A stretch of DNA of 64,000 nucleotides from Gilvibacter sediminis (GCF_028561565.1 NZ_JAQQTE010000022.1:338456-402455), one strand, 5' to 3'; shown: positions 1-10,002, counted from the stretch's first letter. Program-made: numbers and translations. Notes: generated by a model not told the origin, from the sequence alone.

Positions 1-1348
1 ATTCGTCTAAAGCATCAGAATCCAAATAGTCCTTTAAAAACTTAAAACCGACCCCGGCTTTATAACTGGAGGCAATATTCTTATTGAACTTTACCAAAGA
101 ATCTTTAGATGTGGTCAGGGATTGATCCAAGTTTCTACGAACCATGTTCATATACAACAGTTCGTACTGATCGTTGAACTCCAGATCACTGGCATGAGAC
201 CATTTGATCACCCAAAGGTTACTCAGACTCCCAATGATCTTCATGTCTGGATAGTACAGATCGGTATACTTCATCATCAGATACACTTGAATCCCTCCAT
301 AAAGCCAATGATCCTTACGCGGATCCAGCATCAAGGTATTCTTGAGGTATTTGGCCGTGATGGTCTTGAGTTGTTCAATATCGTATTGGAAACCGTCGGG
401 AAAAGGACTGATGAAATCCGGCAACTGATTCAAACCGTAAACAGGACTCATTTTGTAATCCTCTCTAGAGATGATCATCTTTTCCAGCGGATAGGGACCG
501 AGTTCCTTTTTCAAGAATTGAATGATCCGATCAATATTCAAAGCCTTCAGCGGCGGACTGATCTTGTTGTCGTCTAGATTAGTAATTACTTCGAATTCGT
601 CAGTGATAACAGATTCGAAATCAAAGTTCTTGGTAATATAAAGCGGTATCTCCGTCCGATTGTCACCCGTAAGCACTGTAGTAGTGACCTCTGCGGTATT
701 TCGTGATGAGATGGTGTTGAGGTTGCTGATCACTTTGTAATTCGTCGGAGCAGTGAAATTCACCTTGACGTGGAAAGGATCTGTGTAAAAATCGTTGAGA
801 TTTTTGTTGCTGTAGGCTTTCCAGCCCTTATTGTAGACGGCAGGAGCCATGTACCAATAGCGCAACTTTAGGTTGTTGTCATTATCATAACCAAAACGCG
901 TAAAGCGGTCATTGGGCAAAAGGATACGGTAACTGAGTTTAAGTTTTTTGCTGTCCCCGGGAGCCAAGCCTTGCGGCAAAGCAATTTGGATCAAATCTAC
1001 CTTGGGTCGTGTGTATTCTAAAGTGGAATCAGCCTCGTCGGTCAGCGAATTGAGTTGGGTCTTTCCGCGGTTCTTATCCTGTTCAAAATAAAAGCGGTTG
1101 TTGAAATTCTCCGCAAAGCGTATCCCGAGGTCTGAAGTCTTGGTAGAAAAACTATTGGCCCAGTCCAAAAGATAGATCTCGTGGAGGGTATCTTCACTGC
1201 TGTTGTAGTAAATGATCTCTTGCTCAACGTCTATATAGTGTCCAACAGGATCTGCCTCCGCCTTAATGAGCAACTGATTGGTTTGCCCGAAACCGAGACT
1301 GCTCAGCAATGCGCTAAGCAAGAAAGCTATGCCAATGCCACGATGCAT
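1..1348 (-). CDS. M1-family peptidase-like protein, zinc site lost (partial, C-terminus outside window)
   Basis: The gene runs off the left edge of the window; its first 449 residues are visible. The start ATG (1348-1346) overlaps the stop of the upstream nuclease gene as TAATG, so the two are translationally coupled. Residues 1-21 look like a signal peptide ending in GFGQ, followed by an N-terminal beta-rich domain as in M1 aminopeptidases. The gluzincin core is recognisable: YGLNQLP (304-310) sits where GAMEN is expected, and HWLYGG (347-352) sits where the WLNEG motif is expected. The HExxH position reads KTITA (328-332), and the distal glutamate, 18 residues further on, is Gly351. Every zinc ligand is therefore missing, so this is probably a non-catalytic periplasmic or surface protein of M1 fold. 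The fold assignment is inferred from motif spacing. Confidence 0.75.
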   Translation of the reverse strand, partial: MHRGIGIAFLLSALLSSLGFGQTNQLLIKAEADPVGHYIDVEQEIIYYNSSEDTLHEIYLLDWANSFSTKTSDLGIRFAENFNNRFYFEQDKNRGKTQLNSLTDEADSTLEYTRPKVDLIQIALPQGLAPGDSKKLKLSYRILLPNDRFTRFGYDNDNNLKLRYWYMAPAVYNKGWKAYSNKNLNDFYTDPFHVKVNFTAPTNYKVISNLNTISSRNTAEVTTTVLTGDNRTEIPLYITKNFDFESVITDEFEVITNLDDNKISPPLKALNIDRIIQFLKKELGPYPLEKMIISREDYKMSPVYGLNQLPDFISPFPDGFQYDIEQLKTITAKYLKNTLMLDPRKDHWLYGGIQVYLMMKYTDLYYPDMKIIGSLSNLWVIKWSHASDLEFNDQYELLYMNMVRRNLDQSLTTSKDSLVKFNKNIASSYKAGVGFKFLKDYLDSDALDE

Positions 1349-2586
1349 TAACGTTTGATGAATTTGAGAGTTTCGCCCTTTTCAGAACGCAAAAGATAAA
1401 GACCGCTGGGTAAATTCTCCGTTGGAATTTCCAAGGTGCTTCCTGTTTCAAAATTATAATGACCTAAGAATTGCCCAAGACTATTGTAAAGTCCCAAACG
1501 TTGATTATCGGTTGTTATGCTTCCTGCCACATATATACGAGAGCTAACGATGTTTCCATTCGGGAAATAAAGGTCATTATTGGCGCTAAACTCATTTACG
1601 CTGAGCAAGGGCTCATCAGTCTCTATGGTGATGCTTAAAGGCAGGTGATCACTTATGTTCCAAAGGGCATCGCGGAGTTCCTCGCTGTAAAACCCATCAC
1701 ATAAACTGTTATTAACACTGCGGTTATAGCAGTTTCCGTTGTTTCCTATGGTAAGGTAAGAGTCTTCTACATAGCGCAAAGTGCTGCTAGCGTCTAAAAG
1801 GTTCTCAGAGACTAGGATATGGTCAAAACGATCATCCATTCCTCCACCGGCACCGGCCCCTCCAAAAGGGGCAGAGCTACTGCGTGTGCTTTGCGTAAAG
1901 AGATCTTCGTAGGCTGTATTGTTGCTCCAGTTTCCGCTGCGGTTCAGAGGATCTTTAAAGACGATGGGATTAGAAACGGCCGTCAGCTCTAAGTAGGCCA
2001 GTTCCGCACCCGTATATAAATTGAGATCTCCGGCAAAGACTACAAAGGAGTCCGGGTCTAAATCGTCTAAAGTGTCTGTAAAGGCTTGGATCATCTCAAA
2101 GCGTTTGAGCTCATTAGCACTTCCTGTACTGGCTTTTAAGTGTGATGAATAAACTAAAAGCGTAATTGGGTCCGTATCTTGATTGGCTGTTTTAAGCACC
2201 AATTCATAACCGTTAATATCGCGCACTGTGGTTGGAATAACCGTAAAATCTAAGAGTTCAAATTTATCTGCACGGTAGTATACCAATTGCTGCAAATTGG
2301 CTGTACTTGAGGTGTTGAACACAAATTCAGCTGCTTCATACAAGGCTTCATCTGCGTTGAGCACATTGTCCAGCAGGTTGTCTGCTCCGCTTGGAGATTC
2401 CAATTCACAAACTAAAAGGATATCCGGAGGATAGGTTTCAAAAAGGGTTTGCAAATGACTGTCTCTGTCTGCAGGAGGCGCTGATGGATAATCAAGTAGG
2501 TTGTAGAACATTACGGTAAAGTCATTTTGACCAAACGCAATTCCGCTCAGCAACAATAGCAATAGGGTGCAATATTGTTTCAACAT
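1348..2586 (-). CDS. Secreted endonuclease/exonuclease/phosphatase family protein with T9SS C-terminal sorting domain
   Basis: This 412-residue protein starts with a signal peptide (cleavage near GIAFGQ, residue 20). The endonuclease/exonuclease/phosphatase fold is indicated by MFYNLLDYP (26-34), LLVCELESPSG (the metal-binding glutamate), SSHLKAS, FAGDLNLY (the GDxN motif) and SDHLPLSI near the end of the domain (the catalytic SDH). About 70 C-terminal residues form a type A T9SS sorting domain with LYNSLGQ, LPSGLYLL and a basic end, so the protein is probably exported by the type IX system and held at the surface or released. The substrate (nucleic acid, phosphodiester or sphingolipid) cannot be told from sequence. 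It is the first gene of a two-gene operon with the M1-like gene. Confidence 0.85.
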   Translation of the reverse strand: MLKQYCTLLLLLLSGIAFGQNDFTVMFYNLLDYPSAPPADRDSHLQTLFETYPPDILLVCELESPSGADNLLDNVLNADEALYEAAEFVFNTSSTANLQQLVYYRADKFELLDFTVIPTTVRDINGYELVLKTANQDTDPITLLVYSSHLKASTGSANELKRFEMIQAFTDTLDDLDPDSFVVFAGDLNLYTGAELAYLELTAVSNPIVFKDPLNRSGNWSNNTAYEDLFTQSTRSSSAPFGGAGAGGGMDDRFDHILVSENLLDASSTLRYVEDSYLTIGNNGNCYNRSVNNSLCDGFYSEELRDALWNISDHLPLSITIETDEPLLSVNEFSANNDLYFPNGNIVSSRIYVAGSITTDNQRLGLYNSLGQFLGHYNFETGSTLEIPTENLPSGLYLLRSEKGETLKFIKR

Positions 2587-2611
2587 AGGGGTAGGAGTAG
2601 TTCAGCAGAAC

Positions 2612-3301
2612 TTAGAAGTTCGGGCTTAAATTGTATTTCGAATAGAAGTTATTAAGAATTTCCAATACCTCGTCTTCTGTATCCACAATGTGGAACAGGT
2701 CAATGTCTTCCGGGCTAATATTCCCGTTGTCTTCCAAAAGCGTCTGTTTGATCCAATCGATGAGTCCAGACCAGAAGCTGCTGCCCACCAAAATGATTGG
2801 GAAACGCTCTATTTTGTGGGTTTGGATCAAGGTCATCGCTTCAAAAAGCTCATCCAAAGTTCCAAATCCGCCAGGCATAACCACAAAACCTTGAGAGTAC
2901 TTTACAAACATCACTTTTCGTACAAAAAAGTAATCAAAGTTGATGCTCTTGTCGCTGTCAATGTATGGGTTGTCGTGCTGTTCAAAAGGTAGGTCAATAT
3001 TCAGACCCACAGAAGTTCCGCCGGCGATATGCGCTCCTTTGTTACCCGCTTCCATAATACCTGGACCACCACCGGTGATGACTCCGTAACCGTGGTCGGT
3101 GATCTTTTGGGCAATGCGCTCCGCAAGCTTGTAATACGGATGGTCCGGTTTGGTTCGTGCAGATCCGAAGATAGAAACACAGGGTCCAATAAGACTCAGT
3201 TTCTCATAACCGTTGACAAACTCTCCCATGATCTTAAAGATCGCCCAGGAGTCGTTGGTCTTTACTTCATTCCAACCTTTTGGATTGTTATTAGCTTTCA
3301 T
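2612..3301 (-). CDS. LOG family protein (TIGR00730 Rossmann fold), putative nucleotide 5'-monophosphate phosphoribohydrolase
   Basis: The 229-residue protein has the two LOG signatures: GGGPGIMEAGNKGA (about 77-90) and PGGFGTLDE (about 143-151), the latter carrying the catalytic glutamate of the PGGxGTxxE motif. Related proteins cleave the N-glycosidic bond of nucleoside monophosphates or activate cytokinins; some are mis-annotated as lysine decarboxylases. No signal peptide is present, so it is cytosolic. It lies 25 bases upstream of the nuclease gene on the same strand and may be co-transcribed with it, but no functional link is evident. The upstream gap to uvrA (3302-3445) is AT-rich and shows no clear promoter box. 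Confidence 0.85.
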   Translation of the reverse strand: MKANNNPKGWNEVKTNDSWAIFKIMGEFVNGYEKLSLIGPCVSIFGSARTKPDHPYYKLAERIAQKITDHGYGVITGGGPGIMEAGNKGAHIAGGTSVGLNIDLPFEQHDNPYIDSDKSINFDYFFVRKVMFVKYSQGFVVMPGGFGTLDELFEAMTLIQTHKIERFPIILVGSSFWSGLIDWIKQTLLEDNGNISPEDIDLFHIVDTEDEVLEILNNFYSKYNLSPNF

Positions 3302-3445
3302 TTATTTGATAATTTTTTTAGGCTGTTAATCAAGCAAATAAAAATTATCTGCATAAATCAACCGCTTCGCTTTCGCACAAAAAATTTAATTATTTCAATG
3401 GCATGATTCTAATTAAATTTCTTTGTGCTCATTTCATTTACATTT

Positions 3446-6289
3446 TTATTTCTTTACCGTTTCCAGTTCGCGCTTTAAAAAAGCTGCGGTATGGCTCGAT
3501 TTTACTTTCACAATTTCTTCTGGGGTTCCTTCGGCGACAACTTTTCCTCCGCCTTTACCACCTTCTGGTCCTATGTCTATCAAATAGTCTACCATTTTTA
3601 CAACATCGAGGTTGTGTTCAATGATCAGAACCGTATTTCCTTTGTCTACCAATTTGTTCAAAACCAACATCAAAACCCGAATATCTTCAAAATGCAAACC
3701 AGTAGTGGGCTCATCTAAGATATAAAAAGTGTTGCCGGTATCACGCTTGGAAAGCTCTGTTGCCAGTTTAATTCGCTGGGCTTCTCCTCCGGAAAGGGTT
3801 GTTGATTGTTGCCCTAGGGTGATGTACCCGAGGCCTACATCTCTGATAGTCTTGAGCTTGCGATAGATCTTTGGAATGTGTTCAAAGAAATCACAGGCCT
3901 CATTGATGGTCATTTCAAGAACATCAAAAATGGATTTCCCCTTATAGCGAATCTCTAAAGTTTCACGATTGAAGCGTTTTCCTTGGCAGGTTTCACATTC
4001 TACATAAACATCCGGAAGGAAGTTCATCTCAATGACTTTTAGACCGCCTCCTTTACAGGTTTCGCAACGTCCACCGGCCACGTTGAAGCTAAATCGTCCC
4101 GGTTTGTAACCGCGAATAGCCGCCTCTGGAACCTTCGCGAAAAGCGAACGTATTTCTGAAAACACTCCGGTATAAGTTGCAGGATTGGAACGCGGAGTGC
4201 GCCCAATTGGACTTTGATTGATGTCGATCACCTTGTCAATATGCTCCAAACCGCTGATCTTCTTATACGGTAGCGGTTTTTTAACACCGTTGAAAAAGTG
4301 CGCATTCAAAATAGGATACAGGGTTTCATTGATCAAAGTGGACTTTCCACTACCCGATACTCCGGTAACCCCAATCATTTTACCCAGCGGCAGATCAATG
4401 CTAACGTTCTTTAAGTTGTGCCCTGTGGCTCCAGTAAGGCTTAAGGTTTTGCCGTTACCTTCACGGCGTTTGGCCGGCACTTCGATCATTTTGGTGCCTT
4501 TGAGATACTCCGCCGTTAGTGTCGGATGTTCCAAGATCTCTTCGGGAGCACCTTTAGAAACGATCTCTCCTCCGTGCTTTCCAGCGGCAGGACCTATGTC
4601 GATCACATAATCTGCGTGCTCTATCATGTCCTTGTCGTGCTCCACAACCAAGACGGAATTTCCAAGCTCTTTGAGTTTTACCAGAGAGTCTATTAGTTTC
4701 GCATTGTCTCTTTGGTGGAGTCCAATACTCGGTTCGTCCAAGATATAGAGTACTCCAACTAACTGAGAACCGATCTGTGTTGCCAGGCGGATGCGTTGGG
4801 CTTCCCCACCGGAGAGGGATTTAGAACTGCGGTTCAGGGAGAGGTAGGTAAGGCCTACATCCACCAAGAATTGCAAACGCGCTTTAATTTCTTTGATCAC
4901 TTCTGAGGCGATCTTCTTTTGCGACTCGCTGAGTTTGTCGTCAATGGAGGAGAACCACTCCAAGAGTTCTACCACGTCCATTTTAGCGAGATCTGCAATA
5001 CTTTTCTCAGCTACTTTAAAGTAAAGCGATTCTTTTCTCAAGCGGGATCCCCCACAATCCGGACATTCCACATGGTCCATATATTCTTTGGCCCAGCGCT
5101 GCAAAGAAGCCGAGTCGTTGTTGTGGTAGGTATTCTCTATAAAGTTCGCGATCCCTTCAAAATCGATCTTATATGTACGAGTTATTCCCAATGTTTTAGA
5201 AGCGACTTCGAACTTTTCGTTTCCACCGTAAAGAATGATATCCACGGCTTCCTTCGGAATATCTTCAAAAGGATCACTGAGTTTAAAGTTATAGCGTTCT
5301 GCAATTAACTCCAGTTGTTTAAAGATCCAGTTGGATTTCTGCGGACCTTGCGGGGCTAGCGCTCCTTGTTTGATGGACATCTTTTTGTCCGGAACAATCT
5401 TATCCACATTGATCTCATACATATGCCCCAAACCTTTACAGCTCGGGCACATACCCTTAGGAGAGTTGAACGAGAAGTTGTTAGGCTCCGGGTTCGGATA
5501 AGAAATACCGCTGGTAGGACACATGAGCGTTCTACTAAAGTAACGCGTGTCTCCAGTCTCGTTGTCAATGACCATCAACACGTCATCTCCGTGGTACATG
5601 GCGGTTTTAATGGTCTCTGCCAAGCGGTTGTCCAAAAGGGCAGAGGCGTCTACCAAAAGACGGTCAATCACAATTTCAATATCGTGGATCTTGTATCGAT
5701 CCACTTTCATTCCGCTTACCAGATCCAGGATCTCGCCGTCTACGCGTACTTTAATAAAGCCTTGTTTACCGATCTGTTCAAAGAGTTCGCGGTAATGACC
5801 TTTTCTGGAACGAATCACGGGAGAAAGCACAGAAACTTTGCGGCCTTCAAATTCTTTTAGGATCAACTCCTGAATTTGCTCATCGCTGTAAGAGACCATT
5901 TTTTCACCCGTTTCATAGCTGTAGGCGTCACTGGCGCGGGCGTAAAGCAGACGTAAAAAGTCGTAGATCTCCGTGATGGTTCCCACGGTAGAGCGCGGAG
6001 ATTTGCTCGTAGTTTTTTGTTCAATGGCAATTACAGGAGACAGACCGTCTATTTTGTCCACATCGGGGCGTTCCAATCCTCCCAGGAATTGTCGGGCATA
6101 AGCCGAGAAGGTCTCTATGTAGCGACGTTGTCCTTCCGCATAAATAGTATCAAAAGCTAGGGATGATTTTCCACTGCCAGAAAGTCCTGTGATCACCACT
6201 AGATTTTCCCTAGGAATACGAACATCTATATTCTTGAGATTGTGCACTCGAGCCCCTAAAACTTCGATAAAATCGTCCTGATTTGCCAT
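3446..6289 (-). CDS. uvrA: Excinuclease ABC subunit A (UvrA)
   Basis: UvrA is the DNA-damage recognition ATPase of nucleotide excision repair. The 947-residue protein has both ABC modules: Walker [10 protein letters not shown] (about 36-44) and GVSGSGKST in the second half, and two LSGGEAQRI signatures. The zinc module in the second half is intact (CETCKGGG and CETCQGKRF), as is CPDCGG in the middle. The first finger reads CPTSG where the enterobacterial protein has CPxCG, so one cysteine is replaced, while its distal pair CPSC remains. An in-frame ATG lies nine bases upstream (6298), but a minus-strand TACCTTTG box covers 6296-6303; the ATG at 6289 (MANQ) is therefore preferred. Confidence 0.97.
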   Translation of the reverse strand: MANQDDFIEVLGARVHNLKNIDVRIPRENLVVITGLSGSGKSSLAFDTIYAEGQRRYIETFSAYARQFLGGLERPDVDKIDGLSPVIAIEQKTTSKSPRSTVGTITEIYDFLRLLYARASDAYSYETGEKMVSYSDEQIQELILKEFEGRKVSVLSPVIRSRKGHYRELFEQIGKQGFIKVRVDGEILDLVSGMKVDRYKIHDIEIVIDRLLVDASALLDNRLAETIKTAMYHGDDVLMVIDNETGDTRYFSRTLMCPTSGISYPNPEPNNFSFNSPKGMCPSCKGLGHMYEINVDKIVPDKKMSIKQGALAPQGPQKSNWIFKQLELIAERYNFKLSDPFEDIPKEAVDIILYGGNEKFEVASKTLGITRTYKIDFEGIANFIENTYHNNDSASLQRWAKEYMDHVECPDCGGSRLRKESLYFKVAEKSIADLAKMDVVELLEWFSSIDDKLSESQKKIASEVIKEIKARLQFLVDVGLTYLSLNRSSKSLSGGEAQRIRLATQIGSQLVGVLYILDEPSIGLHQRDNAKLIDSLVKLKELGNSVLVVEHDKDMIEHADYVIDIGPAAGKHGGEIVSKGAPEEILEHPTLTAEYLKGTKMIEVPAKRREGNGKTLSLTGATGHNLKNVSIDLPLGKMIGVTGVSGSGKSTLINETLYPILNAHFFNGVKKPLPYKKISGLEHIDKVIDINQSPIGRTPRSNPATYTGVFSEIRSLFAKVPEAAIRGYKPGRFSFNVAGGRCETCKGGGLKVIEMNFLPDVYVECETCQGKRFNRETLEIRYKGKSIFDVLEMTINEACDFFEHIPKIYRKLKTIRDVGLGYITLGQQSTTLSGGEAQRIKLATELSKRDTGNTFYILDEPTTGLHFEDIRVLMLVLNKLVDKGNTVLIIEHNLDVVKMVDYLIDIGPEGGKGGGKVVAEGTPEEIVKVKSSHTAAFLKRELETVKK

Positions 6290-6295
6290 AGTTTG

Positions 6296-6303
6296 CAAAG
6301 GTA
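6296..6303 (-). promoter_or_regulatory. Putative Bacteroidota -7 box (TACCTTTG) for uvrA
   Basis: On the minus strand this reads TACCTTTG, an exact match to TAnnTTTG. It ends only six bases before the preferred uvrA ATG, so the transcript would be nearly leaderless. No convincing -33 TTG was found at the usual spacing. Confidence 0.4.
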
Positions 6304-6345
6304 CTGATTTGACCGCTAAAAACTCAGGGACTTAAGAAGCTTTTA

Positions 6346-7365
6346 TCAACCTTGCATACGGGTGGATTCGCTTATCAGAAATTGGTACAAGGAAGTAGCG
6401 ATAAAAAACACCAAGGCGATGATCACCGATACACTAACTATGCTAAAAATCATAGATAGTTGCAGCAAGGAAGCCACTATAGGTAGTAGCACTCCAAAAA
6501 TGATTAGCACAGCAAAAATGGCGTATAGGTAACGAACCATCCTTGGCAGTTTTTTATCGAATCCTTCCTGAAATTGATAGAGCTTGGGCAGAATCTCATT
6601 AGACATATATTCTCCAAGCTTAGAGAGGAATACTTCATTGAATGAAGAGTCCTCAAAGGCCTCGTTATCAATAGACAAGGCCAGTTTCATTATTTTATCC
6701 TGATGGCGCTCATAAACATTGTTCAAATTGAGCGCTTCTTTGTAGGTACTGTATTTGTATCCGAAGTAATACCAAAGCCCTGACCCACATTTATGTTCCA
6801 GCCAACGCTCTAATAAACGCTTGTCATAGATCTTCGGATGGGTAACATTCTCATTGATGCGTTTGTCTCGAGCAGAATTGTAGAGCAGTGATTTAAGCTC
6901 TAAATACAGGTTCTCTGTGTCTTCATAGTTGTGCGATTCCTGCAAGAACTCAATGGCTAGCTTGGACTTTCCTTTGTAGAATTCCTTTACCTCAAAGAAG
7001 GTGAGGCCTTCATACTCATCGTCTATATATTCTTTAAGACCAGGAAGCCACATCTTAGAGCGCAAAAGCAGCTCTACGATCTCTCTAAAATTGTTCATCT
7101 TATCGGTAACTCGACGCAATTCTGAGAGCAAATTATTGCGATTGGTTTTAACCGTAAGCACATTGGCGGCCAGATACACCATTATCACAGCGCCAAAGAT
7201 GGCACTGATGTAAGTTAGCGTGGTGTTGATGTTTTGCAGCAGGGGAGCGAACTCCGGGTCGGTCTGGCTTTTTTGCCACAAGAGAAAAAACAGGCCAATA
7301 CAAAGCAGCCCACTGAAGATCAGCGGTATTATATTGAGTATATCCTTTTTATAGGATTTGGCCAT
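6346..7365 (-). CDS. Hypothetical multi-pass membrane protein
   Basis: I do not recognise this 339-residue protein. Four hydrophobic segments are visible: two near the N-terminus (IIPLIFSGLLCIGLFFLLW and, after a short hydrophilic stretch, YISAIFGAVIMVYLAA) and two near the C-terminus (YLYAIFAVLIIFGVLLPIV and FSIVSVSVIIALVFFIAT). A charged, mostly helical cytoplasmic-type domain of about 190 residues separates the pairs. The upstream in-frame start is a GTG at 7374; the ATG at 7365 (MAKSY) is the better choice. It lies downstream of ggt and upstream of uvrA on the same strand with its own 279-base 5' gap, so it is probably transcribed separately. Confidence 0.6.
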   Translation of the reverse strand: MAKSYKKDILNIIPLIFSGLLCIGLFFLLWQKSQTDPEFAPLLQNINTTLTYISAIFGAVIMVYLAANVLTVKTNRNNLLSELRRVTDKMNNFREIVELLLRSKMWLPGLKEYIDDEYEGLTFFEVKEFYKGKSKLAIEFLQESHNYEDTENLYLELKSLLYNSARDKRINENVTHPKIYDKRLLERWLEHKCGSGLWYYFGYKYSTYKEALNLNNVYERHQDKIMKLALSIDNEAFEDSSFNEVFLSKLGEYMSNEILPKLYQFQEGFDKKLPRMVRYLYAIFAVLIIFGVLLPIVASLLQLSMIFSIVSVSVIIALVFFIATSLYQFLISESTRMQG

Positions 7366-7644
7366 ATTTTGCACTTTTGATAGCGCTATGGCAGCAGGTC
7401 AAGCACGTTTTTAGACCCGAACACAGCTAAGTGTGCAACGGCCCAGAAACGGCGTTGTAGATTCGTTTTAAAGTAAATTTAAACTATAAGTATCTAAAAA
7501 TCAATTAAATATAATAGCCCCAAGTATAAAAATTTGTAGCTCCTGCTGCAACATAGAGTTACCTAATCTGCCGTAAAAATAGAAAAATATCTTAAAATGT
7601 AGTACAAATCTTACTTTTTGTAAGAAAATACATCGTGTAAGTAC
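7366..7644. other. Intergenic gap, AT-rich, weak hairpin only
   Basis: This 279-base gap separates the 3' end of ggt from the membrane-protein gene, both on the minus strand. Apart from the short inverted repeat at 7609-7625, I see no coding potential, RNA gene or exact TAnnTTTG box on either strand. Confidence 0.5.
7609..7625 (-). terminator. Weak hairpin downstream of ggt
   Basis: A six-base inverted repeat TCTTAC/GTAAGA with a five-base T loop lies 20 bases past the ggt stop. The stem is AT-rich and is not followed by a long U-tract on the minus strand, so it is only a candidate transcription end. Confidence 0.25.
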
Positions 7645-9351
7645 CTAGTAACCAACGGCAGTATCATCGCCTCTTCGGTCAGCTCCGCCTTCCAATCTAC
7701 CGTCAGGTAAAACCAGAATTCCGTCCACTTTACCGATGATGGGTGAGTTGTTAGAATTGGGCAAATAGCCTTTAGTTTTTAGACTGTCCAAAACCGCTTG
7801 ATCAAAACCTTCCGGCTCAAACAAGATCACGTCTGGCAGCCATTGATGATGGAAACGCGGTGCATTAACGGCTTCCTGCATACTCATATCAAACTCATAT
7901 ACATTGAGCACGGTTTGTAAAACTGAGGTAATGATCGTAGAACCACCGGGGGTTCCCACGGTCATCCAGAATTCGCCGTCCTTTTCAATAAGGGTTGGGG
8001 TCATGGAGCTGAGCATACGCTTTTGCGGAGCGATGGAGTTGGCTTCGGCACCTATGAGTCCGAACATATTAGGTACGCCGGGCTTGGCACTAAAGTCATC
8101 CATTTCATTGTTCAGAAAGAATCCGAGCTCTGGGACATAAAGTTTAGAACCATAAGCTCCGTTGAGTGTTGTGGTGACTGCAATAGCGTTTCCAAAGGCG
8201 TCTACAATAGAGTAGTGGGTAGTTTCCATAGATTCTACAACCTCTACTTCTCCGTAGTTGATGCTTGATGAAGGCGTGGCCGCATCAAAACTAAAATCAC
8301 TCATACGACCGCTCAGGTAAGAGTCGCTGGTTAAAATCTCCGTTGGAATATCCACAAAGTCAGGATCACCGAGATAATAACTTCTATCGGCATAAGCACG
8401 GCGTTCCGCCTCGGTGATGACTTGAATGGCTTTTAAACTATTGTGCCCATAACTGCTGAGATCATAGGGTTCAATCATTTTCATGATCTGCGCCAAACAA
8501 ATTCCTCCAGATGACGGTGGTGACATAGAAATGACTCGTAAATCTTTATAATCGAATACTACCGGTTCACGCCACTGGGCTTCGTAAGCTTTTAAGTCTT
8601 CTATGGTGATGATTCCATCGTGCTTGTTGAGGTAACTTACCAATTGCTCTCCCAGAACGCCGCCGTAAAACGCAGAGCGCCCTTCCGTTTGTAAGGTCTT
8701 TAAACTATAGGCGAGTGCTGGATTCTTCACCGTATCTCCTGCCTTAAAACCTTGACTGTAAAGTGTTTTTTGCTTGTTGATAGAATCAAAGAGGGCTGCG
8801 TAATGGTCAAAACGCGCTTGTTGCTTTTCGGTCACCACATAACCGCGCTCGGCCAATTGAATTACAGGCTCCAACAAGGTTTCCATGGGTAGAGAACCCA
8901 ATTTTTCATGTACTGCAAAAATACCGGCCACAGTGCCGGGAACCCCTACTGCCAGTCCACCGATCTTGCTCTTCGCAGAAATCACGTCGCCATTTTCATC
9001 CAAATACATGTCCTTAAAAGCAGCCATGGGCGCTTTTTCACGATAATCCAAGCCGCCTAATTCTCCGTATTTGGTGCGGTACACCATAAAACCTCCACCG
9101 CCTAAATTCCCGGCAAAGGGATAACTCACGGCTAGCGCCATCTCCGTGGCGATCATAGCGTCAAAGGCGTTCCCACCCATTTTTAGAATTTCCGTTCCGA
9201 TACGGGAGGCCTCTTCTCTGGCAGAGACCACCATGGCCTTTTCGGTAATTAATCCTTGCTTAGACGGAGCTGCTACTGCAGTAGTCTCGGGTTCATTCTT
9301 GCAACTTACAAGCAGTAGAATTGCAAACAGGCTGGCTAGTGTTTTGGTCAT
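7645..9351 (-). CDS. ggt: Gamma-glutamyltransferase, lipoprotein form
   Basis: GGT transfers or hydrolyses the gamma-glutamyl group of glutathione and related peptides. The 568-residue precursor starts with a lipoprotein signal peptide (LLVSC, lipidated Cys17), so the enzyme should be membrane-anchored in the periplasm. The autoprocessing site is clear: TTHYS (377-381), where Thr377 would become the N-terminal nucleophile of the small subunit. Other family motifs are GGNAFDA (59-65), GNLGGGGFM (81-89), PPSSGG (278-283) and TPGGS in the small subunit. It overlaps the upstream acpH-like gene by four bases (ATGA), so the pair is translationally coupled. Confidence 0.95.
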   Translation of the reverse strand: MTKTLASLFAILLLVSCKNEPETTAVAAPSKQGLITEKAMVVSAREEASRIGTEILKMGGNAFDAMIATEMALAVSYPFAGNLGGGGFMVYRTKYGELGGLDYREKAPMAAFKDMYLDENGDVISAKSKIGGLAVGVPGTVAGIFAVHEKLGSLPMETLLEPVIQLAERGYVVTEKQQARFDHYAALFDSINKQKTLYSQGFKAGDTVKNPALAYSLKTLQTEGRSAFYGGVLGEQLVSYLNKHDGIITIEDLKAYEAQWREPVVFDYKDLRVISMSPPSSGGICLAQIMKMIEPYDLSSYGHNSLKAIQVITEAERRAYADRSYYLGDPDFVDIPTEILTSDSYLSGRMSDFSFDAATPSSSINYGEVEVVESMETTHYSIVDAFGNAIAVTTTLNGAYGSKLYVPELGFFLNNEMDDFSAKPGVPNMFGLIGAEANSIAPQKRMLSSMTPTLIEKDGEFWMTVGTPGGSTIITSVLQTVLNVYEFDMSMQEAVNAPRFHHQWLPDVILFEPEGFDQAVLDSLKTKGYLPNSNNSPIIGKVDGILVLPDGRLEGGADRRGDDTAVGY

Positions 9352-9932
9352 AGGGTTTTTAGTTTTTCAGCGCTGTAGGTCATGAGTTCGGCAAAAAAAG
9401 TGGTGAACTCTTCATAGAATTCCTCATAATGCGCTTCGAGCTCTAAGATAGCGAAATTCATCTTGGATCGGTTCTTGGTTCTGCGGTTCATTTGGAAGAG
9501 GATCTTGCCAATTCCTTCCACCGTGGCATAACTCAAGAGCCAATTGTTGGCAAACATAATCGGCATGATCTTTTGAATGCGCTCCGGTACAATGTCATGA
9601 TGCGCTTCTAATAAGTGGTAAAAGTCTTGAACATATTGATCCAGCGGTTGGTCGCTGTAATCGCTCCAATTGGCTGCAAGGAAGTGATCGTAGAGAATGT
9701 CTACAATGACTCCGCTATAATGCCCGTATTTTTTGTGCAGGCGTTTGCTGCTCTGTTTTACAATGGGGTGACTATCGGTAAAGGTGTCTATGGCGCGGTG
9801 TAGAATGATGCCTCTTTGAATACCTTCGGAATAATTCAGGTAGTTTTTTCCTTTGACGGCATCGGCCATAAAGTTGCCCACGGTTACTTCCGGATCACCT
9901 CCGGAGAGATAAATATGAGCGAGATAATTCAT
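9348..9932 (-). CDS. Acyl carrier protein phosphodiesterase (AcpH/DUF479 family)
   Basis: The 194-residue protein begins with MNYLAHIYLSG and contains GNFMADAVKG and HRAIDTFTDSHP, the signature of the AcpH family of HD-like hydrolases that remove 4'-phosphopantetheine from acyl carrier protein. Metal-binding His and Asp residues lie in HRAIDTFTD (about 47-55). It is cytosolic, with no signal or membrane segment. It is the first gene of a two-gene operon with ggt and is divergent from glmM, with 70 bases between the two start codons. Confidence 0.85.
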   Translation of the reverse strand: MNYLAHIYLSGGDPEVTVGNFMADAVKGKNYLNYSEGIQRGIILHRAIDTFTDSHPIVKQSSKRLHKKYGHYSGVIVDILYDHFLAANWSDYSDQPLDQYVQDFYHLLEAHHDIVPERIQKIMPIMFANNWLLSYATVEGIGKILFQMNRRTKNRSKMNFAILELEAHYEEFYEEFTTFFAELMTYSAEKLKTL

Positions 9933-9978
9933 GTCTCGAATTTACAAAATCTACGGACTAGAGCCTCTGAAGAAATGC

Positions 9979-9986
9979 TATCTTTG
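9979..9986 (+). promoter_or_regulatory. -7 box TATCTTTG for glmM
   Basis: Exact match to the Bacteroidota TAnnTTTG element, followed by CC and located 16 bases before the preferred glmM ATG at 10003. It lies inside the open frame that extends upstream of that ATG, which supports the shorter protein. Confidence 0.6.
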
Positions 9987-10002
9987 CCAAAATTTATTGA
10001 GC

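Noticed and set aside
122-577. Plus-strand open frame of 151 codons
   Set aside because: It lies antisense to the M1-like gene, whose reading frame continues through it and shows conserved motif spacing; composition is that of a reverse frame.
5366-5860. Plus-strand open frame of 164 codons
   Set aside because: It is fully antisense to uvrA, a strongly conserved gene, and has no start signal or family resemblance.
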